Assembly: GCA_003164715.1 (NCBI GenBank) | Contig: PLTZ01000013.1 | Location: 1 to 64,000 of the forward strand | Direction: 5' to 3' | Length of the DNA: 64,000 nt | Origin: Opitutaceae bacterium | GTDB taxonomy: Bacteria > Verrucomicrobiota > Verrucomicrobiia > Opitutales > Opitutaceae | In this document: one piece after another, positions 8,314-17,346 of the stretch | Layout: every line of letters begins with the position of its first letter | Position numbering within the stretch: position 1 is the first letter of the stretch | Made by a program: the position numbers and the translations under genes | Notes under the pieces: generated by a model | Database searches by the model: none | What the model was told of the DNA's origin: nothing | What the model saw: the letters and a program-made list of their open reading frames with translations, nothing else

Positions 8314-9245
8314 CCACGCCGGAAACACGCGTCGCGGACGGCCCAAGGAACCCCGGCCCCGACTGGGGCTACGGCTTCCTCCTCGGGTGCGACCGCCTGC
8401 TGCCGGAGGGGCTCTTCAGGCCGCTTCGGGCGGCGGGCACGTGGGTCGCGCTCGCCTTCATGCACGCGCAGCGCCGCCATTCGCGGGAGTACCTCGCGCT
8501 CGTCCTGCCGGAAGCGCCCACGCTCCGGGACGTGTTCCGGCATTTCTTCGCCTGCGAGGAGGCCCTGATGGCGAAGCTCCGTGTGGCCAACGGCCTCGAC
8601 ATCCCGTGCGAGTTCGACCCCAGCGCGGCGGCCTTCGAGGCGTGGCTCGCCGGCGGCGGCCCGTTCCTTCTGGGCACCTTCCACATCGGCGCATCCGACA
8701 TGCTCGGCTTCCAGATCGGCTGCCACGAGAAACGCCGCGTCTACCTGGTGAGGCGCCGCGTCGGCAATTCCGGCGACACCGAGCGCCTGTCCAGGATCAG
8801 CGGCGGCTGCGTCCGGTTCATCTGGGGCAACGAGGCTTCGGAGCTGGTCTTCGGGCTGAAGGCGGCCGCGGACACCGGTGACGCCATCGCCCTGCAGTGC
8901 GACCGGATCGAGAACGCCCGCCAGATGGAGGATTTCGAGTTCCTCGGTGCGCGCCGGAGCTTCCCGACCACCATCTACCGCCTCGCGCGGGTGCTCGGGC
9001 GCCCGGTGATCCTCACGGTCGGCGTCCCGCTGCCCGGCGGCCGCTCGCGCCTTTACGGGACGCCCCTGTTTGGTCTGGTGGCCGGGGAAGGCCGGGACGC
9101 GATGCGGGCCCGGGCTCGCGAGCACTTTCAGGGGTTCCTGCGGATGGTTGAGGGGCTGCTGCGCGAGCGGCCGTACCTCTGGTTCAACTTCATCCCGCTC
9201 AATCCGGCGGCCGGGGCCGGGGCGGGCGTCGCGACCGACCCATGA
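8310..9245 (+). CDS. LpxL/HtrB-type lysophospholipid acyltransferase
   Basis: 311 residues from GTG 8310, which overlaps the preceding stop by four bases (GTGA) and has GGAG (8301-8304) five bases upstream. An ATG at 8286 is possible and would add eight residues. The acyltransferase motif H-x4-D is present as HIGASD near residue 131, in the context GTFHIGAS; a later Arg/Asp patch, CDRIENA, is typical of the lipid A acyltransferase superfamily. In aryl-polyene loci a member of this superfamily joins the polyene to a lipid. Here it could place the cluster's acyl chain on a glycerol or sugar headgroup at the inner membrane. Confidence 0.82.
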   Translation: MTTPETRVADGPRNPGPDWGYGFLLGCDRLLPEGLFRPLRAAGTWVALAFMHAQRRHSREYLALVLPEAPTLRDVFRHFFACEEALMAKLRVANGLDIPCEFDPSAAAFEAWLAGGGPFLLGTFHIGASDMLGFQIGCHEKRRVYLVRRRVGNSGDTERLSRISGGCVRFIWGNEASELVFGLKAAADTGDAIALQCDRIENARQMEDFEFLGARRSFPTTIYRLARVLGRPVILTVGVPLPGGRSRLYGTPLFGLVAGEGRDAMRARAREHFQGFLRMVEGLLRERPYLWFNFIPLNPAAGAGAGVATDP

Positions 9246-9982
9246 CGACCAGGATCGCCAGGGCCTTCTACAGGGCGCGCTACTACCTGTCCTGGTTCTT
9301 GTTTGCCACGGTAGCCCTGGTGCTCAGCGCCGCCTGCGTCCCCCTGCTGCTCATCCCGGGCAGCCCCCGCGCCGGGGCGCTGGTCCGCAGCACGATCCGC
9401 CGCCTCTTCCGATTCTGGGGATGGTGGCTCGACTGGAGCGGCGTGGTGCGCATCGGCTGGCTCGGATTCGACCGGCCGCTCACGCCGGGCACGGTCTACG
9501 TCGCCAACCATCCGACGCTCGTGGACGCGACCGTCATCCTCTCCAGGCTGCCGGACGCAATCTGCGTCATGAAGCCTTCGCTGATGAGGAACCCCTTCAC
9601 GGGTCCCGCGGCCATCGCTGCGGGCTATGTCGTCTTCGGGAAGACGGTGGACGGGGTGCGCGACGCCGCGGCCAAGGTGGCCGCCGGCAAGTCGCTCCTC
9701 ATCTTCCCGGAGGGGACGCGCACCCCCGAGGGGGCGGTCCTTGGGCCGATGGCGCACGGCTTCCTCATTAGCGCGGAGCGGGCCCGCGCCCCGGTCGAGC
9801 TGATCGTCGTCAGGGCGTCCCCGGGCTTGGGGCGCAAGGGCAGGCCCTGGTGGCGGCTTCCGGACGTGATTCCCGCATCGATCACCGTGACCCAGGACCG
9901 GCGCTGGGAGTGGGACGGCCGGCGCTCGAGCGCCGAACTGCTGGTTGAGCTGGAAGGCCGGTTGAAGGCCGTGCTCGATTGA
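9242..9982 (+). CDS. PlsC-type 1-acylglycerol-3-phosphate acyltransferase
   Basis: 246 residues with one strong N-terminal membrane segment (about residues 15-38) and the PlsC motifs NHPTLVD (His90, Asp95) and FPEGTRT (about 156-162). Family members transfer an acyl group from acyl-ACP or acyl-CoA to lysophosphatidic acid or a similar acceptor. It overlaps the preceding acyltransferase by four bases, so the cluster encodes two unrelated acyltransferases in tandem. That fits attachment of two acyl chains, or of one special and one ordinary chain, to a lipid backbone. The exact acceptor is unknown. Confidence 0.87.
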   Translation: MTTRIARAFYRARYYLSWFLFATVALVLSAACVPLLLIPGSPRAGALVRSTIRRLFRFWGWWLDWSGVVRIGWLGFDRPLTPGTVYVANHPTLVDATVILSRLPDAICVMKPSLMRNPFTGPAAIAAGYVVFGKTVDGVRDAAAKVAAGKSLLIFPEGTRTPEGAVLGPMAHGFLISAERARAPVELIVVRASPGLGRKGRPWWRLPDVIPASITVTQDRRWEWDGRRSSAELLVELEGRLKAVLD

Positions 9983-9984
9983 CC

Positions 9985-10752
9985 ATGGCGGACCCGGACT
10001 CCACGCACGTCGTCATCATCCCGAGCTACAACCCCGGGTGGCGCCTCGCGCAGACCGTCCGGGAGGCGCTGGGCGCCTGGAGCCCGGTGTGGGTGGTTTC
10101 CGACGGGAGCACCGACGGGAGCGACCGGGCCCTTGCGGGGGAGCGCGCGGAGGGCGGGGCGCTGCGCGTCCTCATGCGCCCGGGGAACGGCGGGAAGGGC
10201 GCCGCCGTCCTGACGGCCGCGGAGGAGGCCCTTCGGGCGGGATTCACCCACGGCCTCGTGATGGATGCGGACGGCCAGCATCCGGCCGACCGGATCGCGG
10301 ACTTCATGAGGGCCTCCAGGGAGGCGCCCGACGCGATGATCCTCGGGCGGCCGGTGTTCGGGCCCGAGGCTCCGTGGATCCGCCTGAACGGGCGCAAGCT
10401 GAGCATCGCGCTGGTGACCCTCGAGCTCCTTGGACGGTCGGTCGGGGATCCGCTGTTTGGATTCCGGGTGTACCCGCTTGCCCCCCTCGCGCGGGTCCTG
10501 CGCTCGACGCGGGGCGCGCGCCGCTTCGACTTCGATCACGAGGTCGCGGTTCGCTTGACGTGGGCCGGCGTCCCCGCGTTGAATCTGGCCTCCAGCTGCC
10601 GTTATCTTTCGCGTGCCGAGGGAGGGGTGTCCCACTTTCACTACTTGTCCGCCAACACCCGCATGGCATGGATGCACATCCGACTGATCACCGAGCTCCT
10701 CCTCTATCGGTGGCCGGCGGCGCTCCGGGCCCGGCGAAGGCGCCTGCGATGA
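9985..10752 (+). CDS. Family 2 glycosyltransferase (dolichol-phosphate-mannose-synthase-like)
   Basis: 255 residues from ATG 9985, two bases past the previous stop. GT-A motifs: IIPSYNPG near the start, VVSDGSTDGS, GNGGKGAAV and the divalent-metal site MDADGQHP. The later GDPLFGFRVYP and FDFDHE segments are typical of polyprenyl-phosphate glycosyltransferase-like enzymes. A GT2 of this type is a regular member of aryl-polyene loci, where it is proposed to add a sugar to the lipid headgroup. It overlaps the LolA-like gene by four bases (ATGA). Conserved gene order supports a common pathway; the sugar donor is unknown. Confidence 0.85.
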   Translation: MADPDSTHVVIIPSYNPGWRLAQTVREALGAWSPVWVVSDGSTDGSDRALAGERAEGGALRVLMRPGNGGKGAAVLTAAEEALRAGFTHGLVMDADGQHPADRIADFMRASREAPDAMILGRPVFGPEAPWIRLNGRKLSIALVTLELLGRSVGDPLFGFRVYPLAPLARVLRSTRGARRFDFDHEVAVRLTWAGVPALNLASSCRYLSRAEGGVSHFHYLSANTRMAWMHIRLITELLLYRWPAALRARRRRLR

Positions 10753-11420
10753 CCCGCGCAGCCCCTCGATGCGTGCTGGCCCTCTCCCTCGGGCTGGCGG
10801 CCCTGTGCGGGGCGCCCCCGCCGGACGCCCCGTTCCCGGAGAAGCCGGGACCCGAGCTCCCGGCCGCGGGCGCGGACGCGGGCTTCCGCGAACTCTTCCG
10901 GTCGCTGGCATCCCGGGGGTCGGTGCTTGCGAACTTCACGGAATACCGGTGGTTCCCGTTCCGCACCGCTCCAGTCGTCCTTGACGGCGAGATGCGCTTC
11001 TCAAAGGAGCTCGGCCTGAGCCTCCACTACCTGAGACCCGAGGAGCGGATGGTGATCGCCGACGCCGGCGGCCTTGTCCTCAGGGACGCATCGGGGCGCT
11101 CCCGCGCGATCCGGCCCGACGACCGCACGCCCGACATCGGCGGGACGCTGCTGCCGATCCTGCGGTTCGACGAGGGCGAGCTTTTCCGGGTCTTCCATGT
11201 AAGCGGGGCGCGCTCCGGGGGCGCCTGGCGCATCGACTTTGTCCCCCGGTCGGCCGAGCTCGCGCGGTGGGTCGGCACGGTCACGGTGGAGGGGACCGGC
11301 GACACCTTGTCGCGGATCGAGATTCACCGGTCGTCCACGCAGCGAATCGAGATCAGGGTCGGGGCGCCCGCGCCGGGGGTCACGTTCGGGGCCGCCGACC
11401 GCAAGCGCTACTTCCGCTGA
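10749..11420 (+). CDS. LolA-like periplasmic lipid carrier
   Basis: 223 residues with an N-terminal export signal (charged start, hydrophobic stretch to about residue 21) and no convincing lipobox. The mature part begins with a FRELFRSLASRGS... helix and continues as beta-rich sequence, matching LolA-like proteins that pair with MMPL exporters in aryl-polyene clusters rather than the housekeeping lipoprotein carrier LolA. Expected role: accept the finished lipid from the inner-membrane exporter encoded next and carry it across the periplasm. ATG 10749 overlaps the glycosyltransferase stop by four bases, and the MMPL gene starts eight bases after its own stop. Confidence 0.75.
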   Translation: MTRAAPRCVLALSLGLAALCGAPPPDAPFPEKPGPELPAAGADAGFRELFRSLASRGSVLANFTEYRWFPFRTAPVVLDGEMRFSKELGLSLHYLRPEERMVIADAGGLVLRDASGRSRAIRPDDRTPDIGGTLLPILRFDEGELFRVFHVSGARSGGAWRIDFVPRSAELARWVGTVTVEGTGDTLSRIEIHRSSTQRIEIRVGAPAPGVTFGAADRKRYFR

Positions 11421-11428
11421 ACCTGGAC

Positions 11429-13795
11429 ATGGCGCCGCACCACCAGAAACGCGCCGCGCGGCTTGTCCTCACCGCCGCATGCGCAGCCGCCCTCGGGATC
11501 CTCTGGCTGCGGGACGCGCCGCGGCACGTCTCAACTGACGTGATGGACCTGGTCCCGAGCTCCGAGAGCTCGCCGGAGCTGGCGCTCATCCGGAGCCTGG
11601 CGGGCGACCGCCAATCGCGGGTGGTCATGGTCGCCCTCTACCCGAAGGACGCAACGCAGTCCAAGGACGGCGCCCGCCTGGCCAAGGCCCGCGACGCGGT
11701 GCTCGCCTCGCTGCGGGGCTCCGGGGCCTTTGAGGATACGGTCGAGCTCACCGGCGGGTCCTACCGGGAGACGCTGGGAAGGCTCGTCTTCGACCGCCGG
11801 TTCGACCTTCTAGGTCCGGCGTGGCTCGCCGAGCGTTGGGGGGAGCACGAGAAGGAGGCGCCCGAGGCCCCGTGGGGCCCCTGGCTCGCGGAAAGGACCG
11901 CGGCCCGCCTCGAGGCGTTCCTGTACCGGCCCGAGGCCCTCGGCTTCCAGGACCTGATGCACGCGGACCCGCTGCTCTTGGTCCCCGGCGCGGCCGACCG
12001 CCTGCAGGGATTCACCGGCGCGGCGGACGGGTCGTCCCCCGGCGTCCTCATCTGGGCGCTCCTTCGCTCCTCCGCGCTCGAGACGGACGGGCAGGTGGCG
12101 GCCTCCTCGGCCCTCGCTCGGGCGCAGCTCGAGCTGTCGGCCGCGGACCCGGGGATAGCCCTTCGCTGGTCGGGCGTCGTCCGGCTGGCGGCGGAGAGCC
12201 GCCGGCGCATCGAGGGCGAGTTCTCGCGGCTGAACCTCCTCTCCCTCGCGGCCGTGCTGGCCGTCGTCCTCGCCTGCGTCCGCAGGCCCGTTCGCGCGCT
12301 CCTCCTCGTCCCGGTCGTCGTGTTCTCGGTGCTCGGGGCCTGGACGGCCGTGATCGCAGCCTTCGACCGCGTCCACGTGGTGGTCTTCGTCGTAGGCTCG
12401 CTTCTCTGCGGGGTGGCCATCGACTACGGCCTGTACATCTTCCTGCAGGCGCCGGCGCGGCCGGGCGAGCCCTATGCCGAGAAGGTGGGGCGCCTCATGA
12501 AGCCGCTCCTTGCGAGCTCGCTCACGGTGGTGCTCGGCTTCTCGATGCTCCTCGGGTCGGACCTTCCGCTGGTCCGCCAGGTCGGGGTCTTTGTCGGCGC
12601 GGGCCTCCTGACGGCGCTCGGGTCGGCGATCCTCTGGTTCGCCCAGGTCGACGATCCCTTCCTCGAGACGCGGCGCTTCGCCCGCGCCCGGCCCGAGTCC
12701 CCGGCCGTCCGGGGGGCGGCCCGGGCGGTCCTTCTCGTGGCCGCGGTCGTCGCCCTCGCGGGACCGTGGCGGCTCACGTGGCGGGATGACGTGCGCGACC
12801 TGCAGGTTCCGTCGCCGGACCTCGAGGCGAACGACGGGGACCTGCGGAGCCGCTTCGGCGACAGGGCGGACCGGATGGTCTACCTGACGCAGGGCGCGAC
12901 GCCGACCGAGGCGCGGGAATCCCTCGAGCGGTTCCTGGCGTGGCACAGCCGGGCCTTTCCGGAAGCCGGCGTCCTCTCGTTTGGCGCGCTGCTGCCCTCG
13001 CCCGCGCAGTGGGCTGCGCTGCCCGCGAGGCTCGCCGGCCTGGACGGGTTCGGGGCCGACCTGGGGGCGGCCCTGGCCCGCCACGGATTTGACCGGTCGG
13101 CGTTCGCCTCGTTCGGCGACGAGTGGGAGCGCTGGCGGGGCGGCCGCGGGAACGCGGGGTACGACGCCTTTGTCGTGAGCCTCGGGGCGTCGCTCAAGGG
13201 ACCGGTGGCCCTGACCCTGGCCTCCCACGGGGGCGCGTGCTGGTTTGTCACGCTCTCGGACCATCCCGCGGGTGCGGAACCGCCGGCCGACACGCGCACC
13301 TTCAGCTCGCGCGAGCTTGAGAACCTGAACGGGCTCTTCGGGCGCTACCGGATGTCGGCGCTTCGCCTGAGCACGCTCGGTCTCGGGATCATCGGGCTCA
13401 GCGTCTTTGCGATCTATGGCTGGCGCCGCGGGTTCGGGATCTTTGCGGTGCCGTGCGGTTCATGCCTGTTCGCCTTCGGCCTGTTCGGGCTCCTCGGGCA
13501 CCCGCTCAACCTCTTTCACCTTCTGGGCGCGTTCCTGGGGGTGTGCCTGGCCCACAACTACGCGATCTTCACCTGGGAGAGCGCGGCCCGCGGCGAGACG
13601 CCTCCCCCCTCCATCCGCATCTCGGCGTCATGCGCGGCCGCGTCGTTCGGCGTCCTCGCGCTGAGCGGCATACCGGTGGTGGCGGCGCTCGGATCGATGG
13701 TCGCCGTCATCATCCTGACGGCGCTTGCGGCGGTGGAACTGGGGCCCCTGGCAGACCGGCATGCCGGGCTTGCCGTACGCCCGAAGGTGGATTAA
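11429..13795 (+). CDS. MMPL/RND-family lipid exporter
   Basis: 788 residues with the RND/MMPL layout. There is one N-terminal membrane segment, a periplasmic domain (about residues 35-265), a bundle of five membrane segments including GVAIDYGLYIF, a second periplasmic domain (about 435-620) and a final bundle with LAHNYAIFTWE. The acidic residue in the first bundle (AIDYG) is the type used for proton coupling in the family; the second copy has HNYA instead. Such exporters move hydrophobic lipids out of the inner membrane using the proton gradient. The LolA-like neighbour and the acyltransferases point to delivery of the cluster product to the outer membrane. Confidence 0.87.
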   Translation: MAPHHQKRAARLVLTAACAAALGILWLRDAPRHVSTDVMDLVPSSESSPELALIRSLAGDRQSRVVMVALYPKDATQSKDGARLAKARDAVLASLRGSGAFEDTVELTGGSYRETLGRLVFDRRFDLLGPAWLAERWGEHEKEAPEAPWGPWLAERTAARLEAFLYRPEALGFQDLMHADPLLLVPGAADRLQGFTGAADGSSPGVLIWALLRSSALETDGQVAASSALARAQLELSAADPGIALRWSGVVRLAAESRRRIEGEFSRLNLLSLAAVLAVVLACVRRPVRALLLVPVVVFSVLGAWTAVIAAFDRVHVVVFVVGSLLCGVAIDYGLYIFLQAPARPGEPYAEKVGRLMKPLLASSLTVVLGFSMLLGSDLPLVRQVGVFVGAGLLTALGSAILWFAQVDDPFLETRRFARARPESPAVRGAARAVLLVAAVVALAGPWRLTWRDDVRDLQVPSPDLEANDGDLRSRFGDRADRMVYLTQGATPTEARESLERFLAWHSRAFPEAGVLSFGALLPSPAQWAALPARLAGLDGFGADLGAALARHGFDRSAFASFGDEWERWRGGRGNAGYDAFVVSLGASLKGPVALTLASHGGACWFVTLSDHPAGAEPPADTRTFSSRELENLNGLFGRYRMSALRLSTLGLGIIGLSVFAIYGWRRGFGIFAVPCGSCLFAFGLFGLLGHPLNLFHLLGAFLGVCLAHNYAIFTWESAARGETPPPSIRISASCAAASFGVLALSGIPVVAALGSMVAVIILTALAAVELGPLADRHAGLAVRPKVD

Positions 13796-13829
13796 TTACC
13801 GCCGGTCCAGATCCGGCAGATACCCACCG

Positions 13830-15269
13830 ATGGAACCCAACACGCCCCCCCTTGCCCGCGGCCGGATCCTGCTCGCGAACCTGAACGGCTACGACCAGCC
13901 GTATCCCGTCTATCCGCTTGGGCTGGCCTACCTCGAGGGCGGCCTCAGGGCGGCCGGCTATGAGGCCAGGATATGGGACGCCCATGTCTCGGAGCAGACG
14001 CTCGAGACCTGCGTGGCCTCGTTTGAGCCCGCGTATATCGCGCTGTCGCTGCGCAATGTCGACAACGTCCAGTACCACAACCCGCGCTCCTTTGTCCGGG
14101 AGCTCCTGGAGACCTGCAAGCGGCTGCGCGCGGCGACGCACGCCAGGCTCGTCCTCGGGGGCAGCGGGTTTTCCGTCTTTCCGAAGGAGCTCTTCGCGCT
14201 GGCTGACGTGGACTACGGCGTCCAGGGGGAGGGGGAGGTCGCCCTGGTCCAGCTGCTCCAGGAGATCGAGTCCGGGGGCGACTTTGCGGGCGTCTCCGGG
14301 CTCGTTTACCGGGACGCCTCGGGCGCGGTCCGGATGAACGCCTGCATCGCCCGCGACACGGCCTTCAGCACCGAGCCGTCGCACGATGCGCAGCTCCTGC
14401 GCGCCTACGCCGCGCGGGGATCGCTGCCGGGCGTGCAGACGCAGCGGGGGTGCCCGCTGCGCTGTTGCTACTGCACCTACCCGCTGATCGAGGGCAAGCG
14501 CAGCCGCTACCGGACCGGCGAGGACATCGTGAAGGAGATGAGGATCCTGCTCTCGATGGGCACGAACTTCACGTTCATCGTCGATTCCGTCTTCAACACG
14601 CGGGCGGACCATGTGGTGCAGGTCTGCACGGCGCTCGTGGAGGCGAAGCTGGACATGGAGTGGCAGTGCTTCCTGAGGCCGCGCAACGTCACGCGCGAGC
14701 TCCTCCAGCTCATGCACCGCGCGGGGCTGCGCCACATCGAGTTCGGCTCGGACAGCTTCTCGGACCCGGTGCTCAAGCGGTACGGCAAGAGCTTCACGTG
14801 GGAGGAGATCCGGCAGTGCAGCGCCTACGCCCACGAGCTCGGCATCAAGTACAGCCACTTCCTCATCTTCGGGGGCCCGGGGGAGACGCCGGAGTCGGTC
14901 GAGGAGACCCTCGTCAACGCGCAGTCCCTGCCGGGGGCGTTCTATTTCGCGACGATCGGGATGCGGATCTACCCCGGCACGCCGCTCTGGGGCGAGCTGG
15001 CGCCCGAGAAACGCGGCGAGACCGCCGCGGACTACGTGGTCGACCCGCGCTTTTTCCTGGAGCCGCCCTTCACGGTCGGCGGCCTCTACGGGAGGCTGAG
15101 ACAGCACAGGAACGACTGCCACAACTGGGTGGTCGGCGACCCGCCGCCCGAATTCCTGGAGACGATAAGCAAGCTCCGCAAGCGGGGGGTCCGCGGGCCC
15201 ATGTGGGAATACATCGAGACCCTGCAGCGCTTCGGCAGCAAGGGCGTAGAGGAGCTGCAGGAAGTGTGA
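13830..15269 (+). CDS. B12-binding-type radical SAM enzyme of lipid cluster
   Basis: 479 residues. The N-terminal 150 residues look like the cobalamin-binding domain common in class B radical SAM enzymes (VYPLGLAYLEGGL, then VLGGSGFS and VQGEGE), although the DxHxxG loop is only partly recognisable (WDAHVSE). The radical SAM domain has a CxxxCxxC cluster motif at Cys208, Cys212 and Cys215 and the FGGPGET segment typical of the second half of the barrel. From memory, close relatives are annotated as lipid-biosynthesis B12-binding/radical SAM proteins because of ladderane loci in anammox bacteria. The reaction is unknown; methylation, cyclisation or C-C bond formation on the acyl chain are all possible. 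ATG 13830 follows the exporter by 34 bases. Confidence 0.85.
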   Translation: MEPNTPPLARGRILLANLNGYDQPYPVYPLGLAYLEGGLRAAGYEARIWDAHVSEQTLETCVASFEPAYIALSLRNVDNVQYHNPRSFVRELLETCKRLRAATHARLVLGGSGFSVFPKELFALADVDYGVQGEGEVALVQLLQEIESGGDFAGVSGLVYRDASGAVRMNACIARDTAFSTEPSHDAQLLRAYAARGSLPGVQTQRGCPLRCCYCTYPLIEGKRSRYRTGEDIVKEMRILLSMGTNFTFIVDSVFNTRADHVVQVCTALVEAKLDMEWQCFLRPRNVTRELLQLMHRAGLRHIEFGSDSFSDPVLKRYGKSFTWEEIRQCSAYAHELGIKYSHFLIFGGPGETPESVEETLVNAQSLPGAFYFATIGMRIYPGTPLWGELAPEKRGETAADYVVDPRFFLEPPFTVGGLYGRLRQHRNDCHNWVVGDPPPEFLETISKLRKRGVRGPMWEYIETLQRFGSKGVEELQEV

Positions 15270-15329
15270 CCCGCTCGCGATGGCCCCGCCGATGAGAACG
15301 GTGCATGCCCCGGGGTCCGCTGCGTGCGC

Positions 15330-16643
15330 ATGCCGGAAACCCTGACCAGCCTCTGGCGGCGGACGGTCTCCCGGGCGCCTCGGGCCCTCGCAGTCGCCGA
15401 GAGCTCCGGCGCGCGCCGGTACTCGAGGGAGGAACTCGAGGCCGCCGCGGGCTTGTGGCTTTCCGGCGTGGCTTGCGTCCCGGATCTTCGCGGGCGGCGC
15501 ATCGTGATGGCGGAGCCGAACGGTCTTGAATGGCTGCGGGTGTTCCTCGGGATCGTCTCGGCGGGCGCCGTGGCCGCACCCGTCGATCCGGCCGAGCCCC
15601 CGGACGCGCGGGAGGCGATCGCGCGCTCGATCGGCGCGTCGTGGATATGGGAGGGCGGCCGCCTGCGGCTCATACGAAAACGCAGGCCCTCCCCCAGGCG
15701 GGACCTCTGCCTCCTGAAGGTGACGAGTGGCAGCACCGGTGTGCCGAAGGCCTATGCGTTCACCCACGCCCAGATGATCGCCGACGGCCGCCAGGTCTGC
15801 GCGACGATGGGCATCCGGGAGAGCGACCTCAACTTGGCGGTGGTCCCGTTCGGCCACTCCTACGGCCTTGGCAACCTGGTCGTCCCGCTCCTGGTCCAGG
15901 GCACCGCGGCCGTCTGCGGCCAGGCCCCGTTTCCCCAGGCGATCGCGTCGGACTGCCGGACGTGGAGGCCGACCGTCCTGCCCGCGGTCCCCATCCTCCT
16001 GCGGGCGCTCGTGGGCGCCGAATTCCCCGAGGTCTCCCTGAAGAGCCTGCGGTTGGTGATCTCGGCGGGCTCCCCGCTCCCGGCGGCGGTTGCCCAGGCG
16101 TTCTCGTCGCGGTTCGGCCGGAAGATTCACGGGTTCTACGGATCCTCCGAGACCGGCGGGATCAGCTACGATCGGTCCGGCGAGGCCACGCAGAGCGGCC
16201 GCAGCGTGGGCACTGCGCTTAAGGGGGTCTGCATCGTTCCCCTGCGCGGCCGAAGGTTCTCGGTCGCGAGCCCGGCCGTCATGGGGCGGGGCCGCCACAG
16301 CCCGCGCGACTACGGGACCCTGTCGCCCTCGGGAGAGCTCGTGCTCCTCGGGCGCTCCGACCGCTCGGTGAAGATCGGGGCGAAGCGGCTGGACCCCGCG
16401 GAGGTCGAGCTGGCCCTCAGGGCGCTTGAGTCGGTGCGGGACGCCGTCGTGTTCCCGTACCCCAGGGGGGGCGAAGGTCTGGCCGCGGCCGTCCTCTCCG
16501 ACGGGAGTGCGGCGGCGATCCGGCGCGCGCTCGCCGGGCGCATCGCCGCCTGGAAGCTTCCCGACCGGATCATGGTGCTCCGGGAGTTCCCGGTGACTGC
16601 CCGGGGGAAGCCTGACATCAGGAAGATCGAGTCGTCGCTTTGA
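15330..16643 (+). CDS. AMP-dependent acyl/aryl acid ligase
   Basis: 437 residues of the adenylate-forming family, shorter than typical acyl-CoA synthetases. The phosphate-binding motif TSGSTGVPKA is at about 136-145, the YGSSETGG motif near 270, and the C-terminal catalytic lysine is in ARGKPDIRK. The start is ATG 15330; an in-frame GTG lies at 15324. In aryl-polyene/xanthomonadin loci a ligase of this type activates the aromatic starter acid and loads it on the carrier protein. The chorismatase encoded 0.7 kb away would supply a hydroxybenzoate, so this enzyme is the likely link. Activation of an ordinary fatty acid is the alternative. Confidence 0.85.
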   Translation: MPETLTSLWRRTVSRAPRALAVAESSGARRYSREELEAAAGLWLSGVACVPDLRGRRIVMAEPNGLEWLRVFLGIVSAGAVAAPVDPAEPPDAREAIARSIGASWIWEGGRLRLIRKRRPSPRRDLCLLKVTSGSTGVPKAYAFTHAQMIADGRQVCATMGIRESDLNLAVVPFGHSYGLGNLVVPLLVQGTAAVCGQAPFPQAIASDCRTWRPTVLPAVPILLRALVGAEFPEVSLKSLRLVISAGSPLPAAVAQAFSSRFGRKIHGFYGSSETGGISYDRSGEATQSGRSVGTALKGVCIVPLRGRRFSVASPAVMGRGRHSPRDYGTLSPSGELVLLGRSDRSVKIGAKRLDPAEVELALRALESVRDAVVFPYPRGGEGLAAAVLSDGSAAAIRRALAGRIAAWKLPDRIMVLREFPVTARGKPDIRKIESSL

Positions 16644-16692
16644 GGCGGAGGCGGGGCAGGGATCTTCGGACCTCGCGTCCGCTGCGTGCGTC

Positions 16693-17346
16693 CTACTGAC
16701 TGGTCACCGCGGGCACCGCATAGACCTCGATGAGCGCGACTCCGGTGTCCCCGCTCCGGCCCCCTACCTCGACCGTGTAGGACCCCGGGGGCAGCGTGAT
16801 GAGGATTGCCGCGTCGGAGCCTGAGGGATTGCTCCACGAGAACGCGCCCACGGCCGCCGCAGCATTCGTGATCAGGGGGTTGCCTCCCCAGCCAAGACTC
16901 GAGGCGACCAGGTTCATGTTGCCGTCGAAGAGCTGGAGCTGCGGGTCCGCCAGCAAATTGGGCACACCGAAGGGGGTGAGCGTAGGCCTTGCGGCCCGGA
17001 TGAGAACCGTCTGCGAAGTAGATCCCTCGATCACGAATCCGGCGATCAAGACATTGCTGCCGGTCCCGACGAATGCGCGCGTGGAGATGTTGACGAGCTG
17101 CGCACTCGGTGTGCCGGTATCCGCGTCGTAGATCTCGGCGAGCGCGACGCCTGTCCCGGTCGCAGAACCGGCAATCGGGTCGACGACGGCCCCTGTTATC
17201 TGGGAAGTGTAATTTCCCACGGGCAGCACGATCTTCATCGCTGAGTCGTTGGATCCGGCGGTGAGCCCAAAGGCGCCTACCTGGAAAAAATCAGCCGCAG
17301 TCGCGTCGCTGGGAGCGCTCCGGCGCCGGGTCCGCTCACCCGGCAC
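16693..17346 (-). pseudogene. C-terminal fragment of a repetitive surface protein
   Basis: 217 codons from a GTG that overlaps the chorismatase end by 11 bases. The sequence is one and a half copies of a beta-rich repeat with a recurring GTGVAL(A/I)E(I/V)Y ending, and a full copy running from LVNIST through VLIRAARPTLTPFGV to VGGRSGDTG. These repeats are familiar from large exported proteins of Verrucomicrobiota. There is no signal peptide and the first repeat starts in its middle, so this reads as the 3' remnant of a larger gene whose front has been lost. It sits between the convergent ligase and chorismatase genes, and may mark an old rearrangement. An intact small protein cannot be excluded. 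Confidence 0.6.

Noticed and set aside
13830-15269. Calling the cluster a true ladderane locus
   Set aside because: The radical SAM relative alone is not proof; the other signature ladderane genes of anammox bacteria cannot be recognised here, and the LolA/MMPL/chorismatase content is closer to aryl-polyene systems.
13710-16298. An 862-codon minus-strand open frame across the radical SAM and ligase genes
   Set aside because: Both plus-strand genes are clearly real from motifs; the reverse frame is low-complexity Arg/Ala/Gly/Pro sequence without a domain.
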